A stretch of DNA of 64,000 nucleotides from the NCBI GenBank assembly GCA_014058105.1, contig JACGCM010002893.1, forward strand, positions 1 through 64,000. Reading direction: 5' to 3'. Source of the stretch: Kingdonia uniflora (Eukaryota; Streptophyta; Magnoliopsida; Ranunculales; Circaeasteraceae). The number at the start of each line of letters is the position of its first letter. The first letter of the stretch is position 1. Shown one piece after another: positions 34,938 to 46,299 of the stretch. Position numbers and translations under genes: made by a program. Below the pieces are notes generated by a model. The model was not told where the DNA came from and did not search any database. It worked only from the letters and a program-made list of their open reading frames with translations.

Positions 34938-36271
34938 ACATAATGCAAGGTTTTAAATAATCGTTACAGCAACCATTATAACGTTGTTATAACGGTAACG
35001 CCCTGATCCCGTTCCGTTATACCCCATGTTCCGTTCTAAAAAATAACACCCGTTATTTGTTGTTACAGACCGTTATTTTATGCTATAACGGCTGTTGTTA
35101 CCGGTATAACGCTACGTTATTTTTAATGTTTTTTTTCACTTATAACGAACGTTATACACCGTTATATACCGTTATAACGAACGCTAAGATTATGTTATTT
35201 ACTTATCATTCATTTTCTAACTAAACTTTGAGTCATTTTTCTTAGTTGATTGGTGGAATTCATATGAAGTGGAGTTGCCTCAACTTCGAAAGTTGGCTGT
35301 AAGAATTGTAAGTCAAACATGTACTTCGTCCGGATGTGAAAGGAACTGGAGTACCTTTGACAGGATCCACACAAAGATTAGAAATCGATTACTTTAAAAA
35401 AACTTAATGATCTTGTCTTTGTTCAATACAATATTCGGCTTGAAAGAAGAAGGGAAGATAGACGTCGACGTTATCGTGTAGACCCCATAAGTGTGTCTGC
35501 TATTTTTTTAGAAGATCCATTATGTGAATGGATTGCTGGATTTGACGATGAGCCTTTGTTGCCAACACATGAAGAATGGCCAGAAGAGCTTGAAAGAGAA
35601 TTATCAGCTGAAGACCCGGAGGTCAATGAGCAAAGGAGGTACTCTACTTCTGCTATTGACAAAGATTTCCCAAAAAATAGGTCACAAACACCTATGTATC
35701 AAACACCAATGGAGTCATTGCCTGAGGCGTATTTTGATTTCGATTTCAACCAAATCAATCTGGAGCATGGCCAACCTTCAAACTACTCTGAATTTGATAC
35801 AAATCAGTTCGACTCTGTTTACCAGTAAATGCAATGTCGCATTCTAGAGTAATCATTTTTCATTTGATATTTATGTGATTTTTAATGTTTTGGTGTGATG
35901 TTTTATTTTGTCTATTTTGTCGGTGTAGTGTGGTGTGTAATTTCAATGTTGTAATAAGTAATAACTTCAATAATAATAAATACTTTGGTTTTTTCTTTAT
36001 TATTTTTTTAAATATAAAAAATAACGTCTATAACACCGTTATAAGTAAAATAACGTCTATAACGATTGTTATAATTGAAAATTAATATTTATATATAGAG
36101 AAAACAAAAACACAACCGTTATTTTAATATAACACCGTTACAGGACAAATAACGGCCGTTATAACGTTTTTTTCTTGTCATTTAGCGAAAAATAACGTAA
36201 CACCGTTATAACGGTAACGGCCTTGCCCCGTTATAGCGTTATAATGTACCATTTTAAACCTTGACATAATG
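34938..36271. mobile_element. hAT element, 1.3-kb deletion derivative
   Basis: The element spans 34946-36263. It starts CAAGGTTTTAAATA, and the reverse complement of its end reads CAAGGTTTAAAATG. It is flanked by a perfect 8-bp duplication ACATAATG (34938-34945 and 36264-36271), the length expected of hAT elements. Both subterminal regions are packed with CGTTATAACGG-type palindromic motifs. Inside lies only the C-terminal part of a transposase, so the element is not autonomous. Clean ends and an exact duplication suggest a fairly recent insertion. Confidence 0.92.
35253..35828 (+). pseudogene. hAT transposase C-terminal fragment
   Basis: The reading begins around W-W-x-S (35253). It contains the hAT dimerisation-domain signature S-x-x-C-E-R-N-W-S-x-F (about 35327-35360), followed by I-H-T-K-x-R-N-R-L and L-N-D-L-V-F-V-Q-Y-N. 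One in-frame stop (TAA at about 35395) splits it. The open part 35493-35828 (111 codons) is acidic and ends at the natural stop TAA. The N-terminal BED zinc finger and the catalytic region are missing, as in internally deleted hAT elements. Confidence 0.85.
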
Positions 36272-36348
36272 TTCAAGTAATTGATCAGTAAATAAAGTAA
36301 AATTTATTCGAGCAAAAGTGGCATAATAATGTTGAAAAGATTCACTGC

Positions 36349-37758
36349 TCACAGACTGCTGAGAAAGTCTTCGAAAAAAAAAGTGAAACCATCGATTTGG
36401 TGTTTCTTCAGAGCAATTCCAAACTCGAGACCCTTGTTTGCATGACCGCAATTTTCACACATAGTTAGCCATCCGTAACCCGCACTTGCTGAAATAATCT
36501 CAATCTTTTTGGGATTCCCCCACCCAAAATTTAGGTCATACATTCTCATCCTTGGTGCACCAGATACTCCGGCAAGCCGTCCTTTTTCTGCCATTTCAAA
36601 AAGATCTTCCAACATGTTCGGCGCATTAGCCAAAACGTCTTCCAGAATTGTTTTAATGACATTCCCTATCGACTTTGCTGCAAGAACTATCCCATCTTCG
36701 CCAACTAAGTCATTCTTATTTACGGTTGCAAAACCCCATGTGAGACAATTTCCAAAGTAAGTTACGGGTAAAGGAGGATCAATGCGAGTTCTGCAGTCTG
36801 CAGCAATGAGGAAGTGTTCCCTCGAATTGTCATTACCTTCCATTGCTTTAATCAAACATACCCACACAAAAGCACAAGTTACAACTAGTGACGTTAATTT
36901 GAAAGACGGTTCTTCCTTGTTCTTTTCAATGATCCGGCTTAAGACCCATTTCTTAAGTTTCTCTATTTGTGGCGAATCTATGACGTAAGTTGCTACAAGC
37001 TTTAGATGACTTGGATCCGTGGGGGTGGTGGCACTGGAAGGAAGATTGAAAGATTGTTGGGTGATGTTAACCTTTTTCATATATTTCAAGAAAGACTCTT
37101 GGATCCCGTAGGGGTCAATGATTGTGCTTCTGTCGAAGGATGGAAGCAAATCCGACAATAAACTCGATGTCTCTCCACGTAAACTACTACAAACCAATCC
37201 CCAATATCTCACCATCTGATTCCAAGCCATGCCATCACCGGAGGTATGGCTCATTGTGAGCCCAATACATATTCCCGAGTCTGGAAATAATGTTACCCGC
37301 GCGGCCAATAACGGGTATTGTATCCCGGTGGTGGCTGATGACAGTGGTAACAACTGACTAGTCAGTCCAGAAAACTCGACTGCTTCTCGAGGATGGTTAC
37401 CAGTAAGGTGGTCAAAGCTGAAATCAGACTGAGCAGCGGTGAACGAAACTGAATCACCGTCAACATAGACAATTTCAGGCACATTAGCTTGTGGAAGCCA
37501 AATCAGATGTCCTGCAAGAGGAAAAAAATGCTGGAGAGTGAGAGAGAATGAATGTTTCAAGTCCGGAACGATTGAGTCCATGAAATGAGCTGTGGAGCTT
37601 TGGTGTCCATAAAAGTGTAAGCAGTGAACCGGAGGGTCGATACACAATGTAGCTAGATCGAAAAAGGTGAGAGGAAGAGTTGTATTAGGGACAGAGCCTG
37701 AAGGAGGGGAAATTTGGCATTGTTCAAGCACCTTCACAGTATGAGAATACTCCATCAA
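36349..37758 (-). CDS. BAHD acyltransferase, malonyltransferase-like
   Basis: An intact 469-codon single-exon gene of normal family length (430-480). BAHD enzymes transfer an acyl group from acyl-CoA to an acceptor in the cytosol. The catalytic H-x-x-x-D is HTSGD at residues 171-175. YFGNC at 334-338 marks the clade of anthocyanin, flavonoid and phenolic-glucoside acyltransferases, many of which use malonyl-CoA. The structural D-F-G-W-G is NFGWG at 420-424, an Asp-to-Asn change. The start is the first of two adjacent ATGs (37758, 37755), and a truncated paralogue lies 4-10 kb to the left. Whether the enzyme is active, and on which substrate, cannot be told from sequence alone. Confidence 0.92.
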   Translation of the reverse strand: MMEYSHTVKVLEQCQISPPSGSVPNTTLPLTFFDLATLCIDPPVHCLHFYGHQSSTAHFMDSIVPDLKHSFSLTLQHFFPLAGHLIWLPQANVPEIVYVDGDSVSFTAAQSDFSFDHLTGNHPREAVEFSGLTSQLLPLSSATTGIQYPLLAARVTLFPDSGICIGLTMSHTSGDGMAWNQMVRYWGLVCSSLRGETSSLLSDLLPSFDRSTIIDPYGIQESFLKYMKKVNITQQSFNLPSSATTPTDPSHLKLVATYVIDSPQIEKLKKWVLSRIIEKNKEEPSFKLTSLVVTCAFVWVCLIKAMEGNDNSREHFLIAADCRTRIDPPLPVTYFGNCLTWGFATVNKNDLVGEDGIVLAAKSIGNVIKTILEDVLANAPNMLEDLFEMAEKGRLAGVSGAPRMRMYDLNFGWGNPKKIEIISASAGYGWLTMCENCGHANKGLEFGIALKKHQIDGFTFFFEDFLSSL

Positions 37759-37814
37759 TATTGTGTCTTGGTGCTTAGGGTGAGAGATTTTTCAGGTTTA
37801 CACTTAAGCTTCAC

Positions 37815-37826
37815 AAGCTTATTATA
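37815..37826 (-). promoter_or_regulatory. TATA box of the BAHD gene
   Basis: On the minus strand a TTTATATAATAA run lies about 60 bases upstream of the ATG. It is a good match to a plant TATA box at a usual distance, allowing a short leader. Confidence 0.55.
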
Positions 37827-38301
37827 TAAAGTTGAAGCTGCATCCCTCATGTTTCACGTGATACTAAAATTATTTAATCAACCATATAGTTGTGAAATTA
37901 ATGCATAATTACTCTATAACTATATTTTGTAACAACACAGCAACTTCTGATGGACAAATTTTCCAACATTTACCATTATTTTTGGAATATGTGAGACATT
38001 TTTCAGCCTAAGAGCATCTTATTGAAATAGAAATATTTGGAATACTTCTTTTAAGGCCATAAGATGGAGTGGTTTCAGCAGTTAGGTGGATTCCACCAAA
38101 ACCGCCTCCAAAACCCGAATTCGCATAGGATGGAGTGGTTTCAGCACTCATTAGCTAGGTGGATTTCCCAAAAACCATTCAAAAAATTACAGAGGGTAAT
38201 TTTTTTTAATAGATCAGTACGGTTCTATAAAAAATGAACGTCTAAGATCCTCTACTGCCATCTATGTAGAAGGAAATATATATCATTGACTAATGGATGG
38301 T
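37827..38301. other. Upstream region of the BAHD gene
   Basis: No gene. An imperfect direct duplication of about 78 bp is present, with copies starting near 38052 and 38130, each with GATGGAGTGGTTTCAGCA and then TAGGTGGATT. Regulatory sites cannot be assigned with confidence. Confidence 0.45.
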
Positions 38302-39193
38302 GAAAAAGTCGGGAAAAAATTTGTACTCTCCCGAGCCATCATATTTAGACCTCTCACCCTTTATAATTTGACACGTGTCCAAAGACCTAGTGCAAACTAA
38401 CGGCAAGTTAATAGAGATATAACTATATTTCTCTCTCTCTCTGTAAAATCTAACCTTCATGAGTTGCAACAGGAATTTCAACTTCGATTCACTCCTCAAC
38501 ATGATATCCACCATTTCCAATTTCAACTATGAAATTCAGGACACTAATTAGGGTTTTCGTTTGATTAAAACACTAAATTACCAACCGAGTAATTTACCTA
38601 TTTGTTTCCATGAAAGAAATTTGATTTGGATAATTTGTAATGGAGCATTAAAAACTATAATCTCACATTTGTACTGGAGGTTTAATTTGTTCTTGCAGTT
38701 TGTTTTGATAAAACAACTATTTCAATCCCATTTAGATGTAGAGTTTTTGTTTAGATATATTCGATACTTTTGCAGAGATTTAATTACGATATTTGGAGAG
38801 AAAAAGATAGAGATATTCAAAGAGTTGGGATTTTGGGGAAAATTATGGATTCTATATCTTCAGACTTTCCCCTTTAACTTGTTGTTAATTCGACTTTGAG
38901 AGAAGATGGAGTGATTCATGGTGGGTTTCTACTGTTGATTCTTGTTGGGTTGAACTGTATTCAAGGTTGAAATTAATCAAAGAAGAAATCTTGAGAGTTT
39001 TGAGGAAAACACAATTTCAGATTTTTTTTTTCTTTCAATTATGGAGAAGAGCACTTGCTTGACGGAGGAGAAATCTAAAGTCAAACTGCTGTTAGTATTC
39101 ATTATCCCTCTTTGACACGTGTCGGCCTTTTGGGGGTGAGAGATTTGTTTTTTTTATGTCTCCGGAGAGGTCTAAATTTTTTCCGAAAAAGTC
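38302..39193. mobile_element. Non-autonomous Mutator-like element
   Basis: The element spans 38311-39184 (874 bp). Its ends form long imperfect inverted repeats of about 75-80 bp: the left GGGAAAAAATTT...GACCTCTCACCC...GACACGTGTCC pairs with the reverse complement of the right. It is flanked by a perfect 9-bp duplication GAAAAAGTC (38302-38310 and 39185-39193). Long terminal repeats with a 9-bp duplication are diagnostic of Mutator-like elements. No transposase is present. Each terminal repeat contains ACACGTGT, a CACGTG-core box, which might affect the nearby BAHD gene. Confidence 0.88.
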
Positions 39194-39809
39194 TGTCACA
39201 CAGAAATGCATGAATTAAATTTGTGTGGGAAAAAGGCCTTAGGGTTTGATGATTGTAAATCTTACAGGAGCATAGGGTTTTAACTTTGACAAAAAACAAG
39301 GTTTTAAGGATATTGTTTTTGGGGGAGGAAAAAAAATATTAAAGCGAGGCGATAGCTCAAAATTTGAATTTTGGCTACAAACGGCATTATATACGATGAT
39401 TGAGATATTACTTTACAACTAGTTAACCTTTGTTAACTAGTGATGTTAACTAAAATACGTGTCGAATGAAGAGGCGCTTAAGGCGATTCTCGGTCCTAAG
39501 CGTTTAAGAGGGAACTTTTTCTTGAAAAAACTGTGTACAAACCATATAAACCTTTTACGAGAAAATTGCAATATGAAGAGATTATGAGTTACTAGAAGGA
39601 CGTGCATGCTCACATGCAGGCTGCACCAATATCAATAAAGGCTGCACCAATATCAATAAACCTTCAAAAGTTCTTTTACCTCATGTTTACAACTGTAAGA
39701 TCTAATAAATCATGTCATTTTATGTATCAATTCAAATAATAACATCGAACATAAGCTAACGTCACGTGACATTAAGAGAAAAGAACCCACCACCTGCTCG
39801 GGACCTCGG
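39194..39809. other. Intergenic stretch
   Basis: No gene is recognised. A 21-bp unit (GGCTGCACCAATATCAATAAA) is tandemly duplicated at about 39619-39660. Confidence 0.5.
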
Positions 39810-40456
39810 TTCTACTTATGCTGCATCAATGACCCGCCAACCCGACCTGGCCCAACCCTATTTCTGGTAGGTTTGGGTTTGGCCTTAATAGGTCGCGGGT
39901 CATTTGACCCAAACCCGTCTAACCCATTTAATAAATGGGTTGGGTTAGACTTTACCTTAAACGGTTTGGGTTGACCCGTGACTCGTTAAATTTAATTTGA
40001 GCTAATTATAATTTATTTGATATTATCCATTATTCGAAGTAAGATTTAAGCCCAAATAGAGCTTTATGTGTTATTACTACCCATAAACATATGACATTTT
40101 ATCCGATATCACCTTAGTTTTATTCTCTCATCCTCTTCTGTTATTACTATACATTTCTTCAACAAACCCAATCTTAGAAAATGGGCATTTGATATCCACT
40201 TTCATTACTGGACTCATCATTTTAGAACACATGTAACACCAATACCTACCATTCAAAGCTTCAACAAACCCACTCTCACACAATTGTGTTAGATGAAGTT
40301 AAGACCCATGACCCAAATTAATATTTTAACAGGTCAAAAGGGTCGGGTTTGGGTTTGTATTTTTGACCCGTTTAACTAAACGGGTCGGGTTTGGGTTTGC
40401 ATTTCTGACCCATGAACCCGTTATGACCCGACCCGTTTGCTAGCTCTAATCTAGTT
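39810..40456. mobile_element. Small non-autonomous hAT-like element
   Basis: About 630 bp (39818-40448). Its ends carry CCAACCCGACC/GGTTTGGGTTT motifs on the left and, in reverse complement, TAGAGCTAGCAAACGGGTCGGGTC on the right. This terminal type is common in plant hAT miniature elements rich in ACCCGACCC. The flanks TTCTACTT and ATCTAGTT match at 6 of 8 positions, consistent with a worn 8-bp duplication. No coding sequence. Confidence 0.65.
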
Positions 40457-40589
40457 CCTGATAAAACAAAAATAAAAACCCATTAAAAAAATTGGTTACT
40501 GATTCAGCCATCTTGTTTGAGCATGGCAAAAAATAATCTCGTACACCAGGCCGGTGCTAGGATTTTTGTGCCAAAGCCAGCCAGCCCCG

Positions 40590-40614
40590 CCCCCCCCCCC
40601 CCCCCCCCCCCCCC
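40590..40614 (+). repeat. Run of 25 cytosines
   Basis: An uninterrupted C tract, G on the other strand, inside the small hAT remnant. Length may be unreliable in an assembly. Confidence 0.95.
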
Positions 40615-40918
40615 ACCCTTCATCTAAAAAAAAACCCTTAAGGACATATGCAAGCATACGAGGAAAATAAAGTCCATATTTAAAAAAATATATATAGGAA
40701 CACCTGCTTATGAGGATATTTTTGTAGCTATAAGTTTTCCTTGCATTATAGTTAAAGAGTTGTGTAAAATAGCAATTCCCTTGTTTCGATTGCAGCTTAC
40801 TTAGTGAAACAAACTCTAGAATCCCTCTTTTCAAGGATTTCTATTTAGTTTTGGACTATTTTTCCTCAGTGAAAACTCTCCCTAAAAATTTGAAATTTGA
40901 AATCGAGAAATTAAAACC

Positions 40919-41185
40919 TATTAGGAGTTGGGTCCAGCCCAAGGTGGGAGCCCAACTGGGTTAGGGTATCATACTGAACTCCTAACAAGCCCATAGGCCA
41001 TTAGGGTTTACGAGGAGAGCTTAAGTAGGATAGATAACTTCATATATTGGGTTATCCTTTTGTATTACGTAGCAATACAAAACCTCTGAGATACAGAGAG
41101 ATCAATTGATCCATAAAGATATTTATACTCTTCTCTCAATATTTTTTTGATTATATGATAGAGTAGTATATATAATTATCCAACA
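40919..41185 (+). repeat. 5' LTR of E1
   Basis: 267 bp, aligning with 48185-48450, for example across TAAGTAGGATAGATAAC and TTGTATTACGTA-CAATACAAAACCTCTGAG. The first bases TATTAGGAG correspond to TGTTAGGAG in the 3' copy. It ends CCAACA. The next bases, CGTTATCAGCACTGCGAGC, are a likely primer-binding site. Confidence 0.9.
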
Positions 41186-41289
41186 CGTTATCAGCACTGC
41201 GAGCCAGTAGATCAGAAGGGAGATAGAGCTCTCCTAATCAGCGTTTTTCTAGAATTTTTGCGTTGCGGAGAAGTATTTTTTACCTTATT

Positions 41290-41325
<36 letters not shown>

Positions 41326-43144
41326 TGCTTAATCTATGATTTATAATATATAAATATGGATTGGAGTATTATTATATATTTTTTTCGGATTAAAATGGCC
41401 TATTTTGGTTTTTTTTTTAAGCCTTAATAAATGGTTGTTTTCAAACCAATATAGAAATTGTTATGGACATCGGCTTGACGCACAATTTTTTTGTTTTGCC
41501 TAATCCACAAGGATTCTAACGATATATGACACGTCTCAGGGAGATGTCCCAATTGCCAAAAAATAGGCGTTGAAACTATGTAGTTCACTGCAAAAAAACG
41601 ACGTTTTTAGGTCATGACGACGTAAGCAATTAATAATTTTTTTTATTTTTTTTAATTAATTAAAAATAAAATAATAAAAAATATATATATATATATATTA
41701 TTTTAATATATCTGTGATGACGTCAGACCTTATCTACTTGCTGATGTGATAGGGGCAGTGAAACCTACATGATGACGTGGCAGTAACGCATGTCAAGGTC
41801 ACGTGGCAGGACAGTGCCAAAATAGTATGGCATGCCACATGCCAAAATAGTGGCATGCCATGAACATGCCACGTGCCAGACAGTAACATTTATACCATAG
41901 GCATGCCTACAAACACGTGACAGTCCCACACAGTTACACATGCAGTTACTATTCAGTGGCACGTAACAATCTCACATTGTGAGACGTACAATTACTATTC
42001 AATGACACGTGGCAGTCTCACATTGCGACACGTACAGTTACTATTTAGTAACACGTGGGACATGGGAGTCTCACACAGTGACACATGACAGCCCACATTG
42101 TGACACATGGTAGTTATTATTCATTAACATGTGGCATACCTATTTGTCTCGGTCAACCCGGTCCAGGCGTTGACCCGATCCTGGACTGGTTCAAACACTA
42201 AATTGGATCTAGAGAGCTTAATTTTTAACCAAATTTAATCTCTTTTTTTTGAAAAATTTCTATTGACTGGACCTACCCATGGAGGACCTATTTTTAATTT
42301 TTTTATGAAAAATATTTTTTAATTTTTTTTGGGAACGGGTGCCTCGTATAGGAAAATTGACTCACTTATATGGGATATAGGTAAATGGATTAATATATAT
42401 TTAAGTATCTAACGATAGCTAATGAGATATTAGTGGTATGCCTCTAGGATACTAATTATCATGATCAGGGATCACAAAAAATACGAAACCAAGACTAATT
42501 TAGAATACGACTAGGAGTTATATCTAAGTCATAGTTAATTGTCAAGGACAAATAATTAGAGCTCAATTGGGAATTGACTTAGTCTTATTTCTAAAAACTT
42601 GGTGTCCAAGGAACCAATTTTTTGTATCTAGGTGCAATTAGATATTACATGATAACATTTATAGGTATATATGCACTGATAACAACTTATAATATCCTAG
42701 AATGTTAGTTCAAAGACATGCATAATCTACCTATCTTGTAAACTCAACAGACTTCAGGGTGGGACCACTTGTCATCGAAATGTCTAATACCCTTTATATT
42801 CGTAGAAAATATGATTATTTGACTAAAATATACAGACCTTATAGAACTTTAGGGCTTATAACACCCTAGTTGTCAGAATAAGGAATACACACATTTAGTG
42901 GTTTTGAATAACAATCTTGGCTAAGGTTCTATTAAAACACACATCTAAGATTAAAATCATCATTTTGCGGGGTAAAATTAGAATTTTATTATTAAAAAAG
43001 AATTTCATGAGTATTAGAATATGAACAGGGTTTAACTATAATATGATTATGAATCATTTACTTTATATTATTCTAAGTACTATGATCTGTCTTTAATGCA
43101 TTTGAAATATTTATCAAGAATTATTACTAATTACGATCTACATT
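41186..43144 (+). other. Long leader of E1
   Basis: About 2 kb before gag with no open frame worth calling. It contains an AT dinucleotide run (41299-41322), A/T homopolymer tracts, and a block of tandem and palindromic CACGTG-type motifs (41780-42140). The leader is longer than usual for copia elements, so part of it may be a later insertion. Confidence 0.6.
41780..42140 (+). repeat. Imperfect tandem and palindromic repeats in the E1 leader
   Basis: Units with (A/C)(G)TTACTATTCARTGRCACGTGGCAGTCTCACATTG are spaced 46 bp apart (starts near 41944, 41990 and 42036), with a further copy at 42112. The left part (41800-41880) holds inverted GGCATGCC and CACGTGGCA/TGCCACGTG motifs that can fold. 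No coding potential is evident. Confidence 0.7.
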
Positions 43145-43995
43145 TTGCATAAACAGATGTTTGTGAAACTCAAGAATGCTAAATTTCCACCATTACTGCT
43201 CACTAGAGCCAATTACCTCACTTGGTGCATTGACGTTGACTTGTTCTTAAAGTCTCTCGGTCTAAAGAAGACCATCGTCATTGGCAACAACGAAGATCCC
43301 ATCGACAAAGCAAAGGTTTTATTTATCCTCCGTCATTCTATTCAGGATAACCTGAAGATTGAATACCTCAACAAGGTTGAGCCAGTTGACTTATGGGCAA
43401 GCATAAATGGGCATTATGGTCAGCAAAAGACCATTATGCTCCCAAAAGCGATACACCAATGGAATAACTTTCAGTTCTAAGATGTTAAGACCGTCGATGA
43501 TTATAAGTCAGCAGTCCACAAAATTACTTCTACACTTGAGCTGTGTGAGAAGAAAGTCAATGATGCTGAAATGGTAGATAAGACTCTATCAACTTTTCAT
43601 GCTAATAATATTGCGCTTTAGAGGCATTATCGGTAAGAGAATATTGTGACTCACGAAGTCTTGATTCAGGCACTGCTCCTCTCTGAGCAGAACGATGAAC
43701 TTCTAATGAAGAATCATACAATACGGCCTTTTAGGAGTGCGTTGTTGCCTGCATCACACAATGTTTAGTTTCGGGGAAACAACTATGCAAGTCAGGGATG
43801 TAAATATGGAAAGAACAAGGGAGGATTCAAGGGAAATAGGAAGGGCAGGAACCAGAAACCCATTGGCCCTAGGAAAGGTAAAGGATTCCAAAAATCTGGC
43901 AAACCAAGAAATGTGAAGAAAGAAAAGAAGCCAGATCAGGGATCTCCTTGCTTTAACTGCGGTGGCACAGGACACCGGCACGGGAATGTCTGACA
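43145..43995 (+). pseudogene. gag of E1
   Basis: The first 111 codons (43145-43480) are intact and contain a Y-L-T-W block near the start and a D-L-W-x-S block, typical of the copia Gag N-terminal region. It continues with stops (TAA at 43478, TAG at 43618 and elsewhere) through a lysine/glycine-rich stretch to a zinc knuckle near 43948-43990. There C-F-N-C-G-G-T-G-H is kept but the last cysteine is not in frame. Confidence 0.8.
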
Positions 43996-44386
43996 CCACG
44001 GGTGGCTAGAGGTAACAGAGTCCAAACCCACTACGCAGTTGTTGACACTAACTCCTCCCCTATGAAGTTTACAACATCAAACTTCTTTGGTGACACTGAT
44101 GCCGACATGGATTAACATACGGAGTAATCCGTAATGATATCTCAATAGACATATGATATTATAGTAGAAAGTACTAGTAGTTTCTTTTCTCGAAAAGACT
44201 TGTTTTACTTTTTGTCAGTATTTTTTGATTATGTTAGGAACAAATCATTTATGTTTCAATAAAGTGTTCGTGACATACATGAGATTTTTTATTTTTGTTA
44301 TAAATACTGATTATTCAAATTATTGCTTAGGATAGTAGTTAATTTGTCATATATAAAATTTAATCTGCTATATAAACAGGTCGTCC

Positions 44387-44700
44387 ATGGATCTTCCTGC
44401 CTATAGGGCACTAATTGATAATAGGATGAGTCGTGACACATGTCTAGTAGACAGTGGTACCACACACTCGATCCTTCAAGATAAACGGTATTTCTCATAC
44501 TTGACCGCCTATGTTGGGGACACTGTTACTGGGTCAACCAGTATCATAGAGGGCTCAGGGAGCGCCACGCTATTACTCCTTAATGGTACGATACTGAGTA
44601 TCTAGACCGTATTGTTCGCTAGTAAATCTCCTGAGAATTTACTAAGATTTATGAACATACATGGTAACAGTTATCAAGTCAAGACGATAGGAAATGATGA
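44387..44700 (+). pseudogene. Protease of E1
   Basis: The frame at 44387-44605 includes C-L-V-D-S-G-T-T-H-S-I-L, with the catalytic D-S-G intact at about 44447-44455. Further downstream the domain continues in a broken frame. This enzyme cleaves the copia polyprotein. Confidence 0.75.
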
Positions 44701-44799
44701 TAATCAAATTTAATGCATCACCTATTCGTTTAACGGTCAAGAACTTATATCGGAATGGTGTCCAATATATTTCTCAAGGCTTTATTCTTCTACCTTTAG

Positions 44800-45650
44800 G
44801 CATGTTGAAACATATGCAATCACTGATTTTTCTCTGTTACAAGATAAAACAGTTAAGATTTGGCATGATCGTTTCGGACATCCTGGGCAAAGAATGAAGA
44901 AGAAAATTATCAATAGTACCTCTGAACATTCACTCATAAGAGAGAAGATCAAAATTTTACAAGATTGCCCGTGTAACGCCTACTCTCAAGGAAAGTTAAT
45001 AGTCTAACCTAGTAAAATCAAGGTAGAGTTGGAGTCTCAACCCTTTTTCCAACGTATCCATGACATATGTGGACCTATCCATCTACATAGTGGTCCATTT
45101 AAATACTATATGGTCTTAATCGACGCATCTGTGAGATGGTCAGACGTTTGCTTATAACCATCTAGGAATATAGAATTTTCATGGTTGCTTGCCCAGATTA
45201 TCCGATTACGGACTCATTTTCCAGATTACCCGATCAAATCTGTGAGATTTAATGGCACTAACGAGTTTAGCTCAAAGGTTTTTCTTGATTATTGTAGGAC
45301 TAATGGGATAGATGTCGAACATCCAATACCTCATGTCCATACCCAAAATGGGATGGCAGAGAATCTAATCAAGAAATTATAGTTAATCGCTAGCCCATTA
45401 TTATTACGATCTCAGCTTCTGGCCACTGCATGGGGCTATGCAATTCTGCATGCTACCGCCCTGATTAGAATTCGTCCAACAACCAATAATCAATATTCCC
45501 CATTGCAACTAGTAACTGGGTCGGAGCCCGGATTCGCCCATCTACGAATATTAGATTTTTTGTACAGGTTCCAATTGCACCACCGCAACGTACGAAGATG
45601 GGGCCCCAATGTCGGATCCATATTTATGTGGATTAAGATTCACCATCAAT
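44800..45650 (+). pseudogene. Integrase of E1
   Basis: The zinc-binding region reads L-W-H-D-R-F-G-H-P-G (44853-44885) and C-x2-C near 44970-44981. The core shows the D-I-C-G-P-I block (45063-45080) and S-V-R-F-N-G-T-N-E-F near 45240, where the family has D-N-G and the aspartate is replaced. Q-N-G-M-A-E is at about 45345-45362. Stops at 45006, 45158 and 45380 disable it. Confidence 0.8.
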
Positions 45651-46299
45651 CATTCAATACTTGGAACCCACTACGAGCGATATATTTATTGTGAGATTCT
45701 CAGATTGTCACTTTAATGAGACGATATTCCCAGCATTGGGGAGAGATGATAGTTAATATTGAGGATGCTTCTAAGATTAGTTAGGAAATACCATCGTTGT
45801 ATCATCTCAATCCCTTAGCCAATTACGATGACAAGGTAGTGCAGCGGATTCTACACTTACAATAGATCACTGATGAATTGCCAAATGTATTTAACGATGC
45901 TGCTAAAGTTACCAAGATGTATGTACCTATAAGTAATACACCTGCACGACTGGATGTTTAGGAAACTGGTGTGCAACCCGCTAATAAATCCAAGCCGTGC
46001 GTCACGAGAGGACGCTCCTCTGTAAAGAAGAATGCTGAGCCGCGGGCTAAGAAACAACATACGGGAAAAGAAAAGACTAATGGTGTAGTCGGTTCAACGG
46101 GGATGGAACCTCCCACAGACATGGCTATAGTTGCTACGTATTCACGTGAAGTATTATGAGATAAGCCCGACGAGGCACATGTACATGATAATCGAGAGAT
46201 CTCAATTAACTTTGTTTATAATGACACCACGTGGGATCGTTAAGAAGTTGTAGTCGACAAAGTATTCACTTTCGCTGCTGCGTTCGCCATCAAGGATGA

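Noticed and set aside
35885..36085. 66-codon frame after the hAT fragment
   Set aside because: AT-rich non-coding end of the hAT element; Asn/Ile/Val runs arise from TTATAAC-type repeats.
38561..38899. 112-codon frame inside the Mutator-like element
   Set aside because: Hydrophobic low-complexity translation of AT-rich DNA, with no transposase or captured-gene match that I can recognise.
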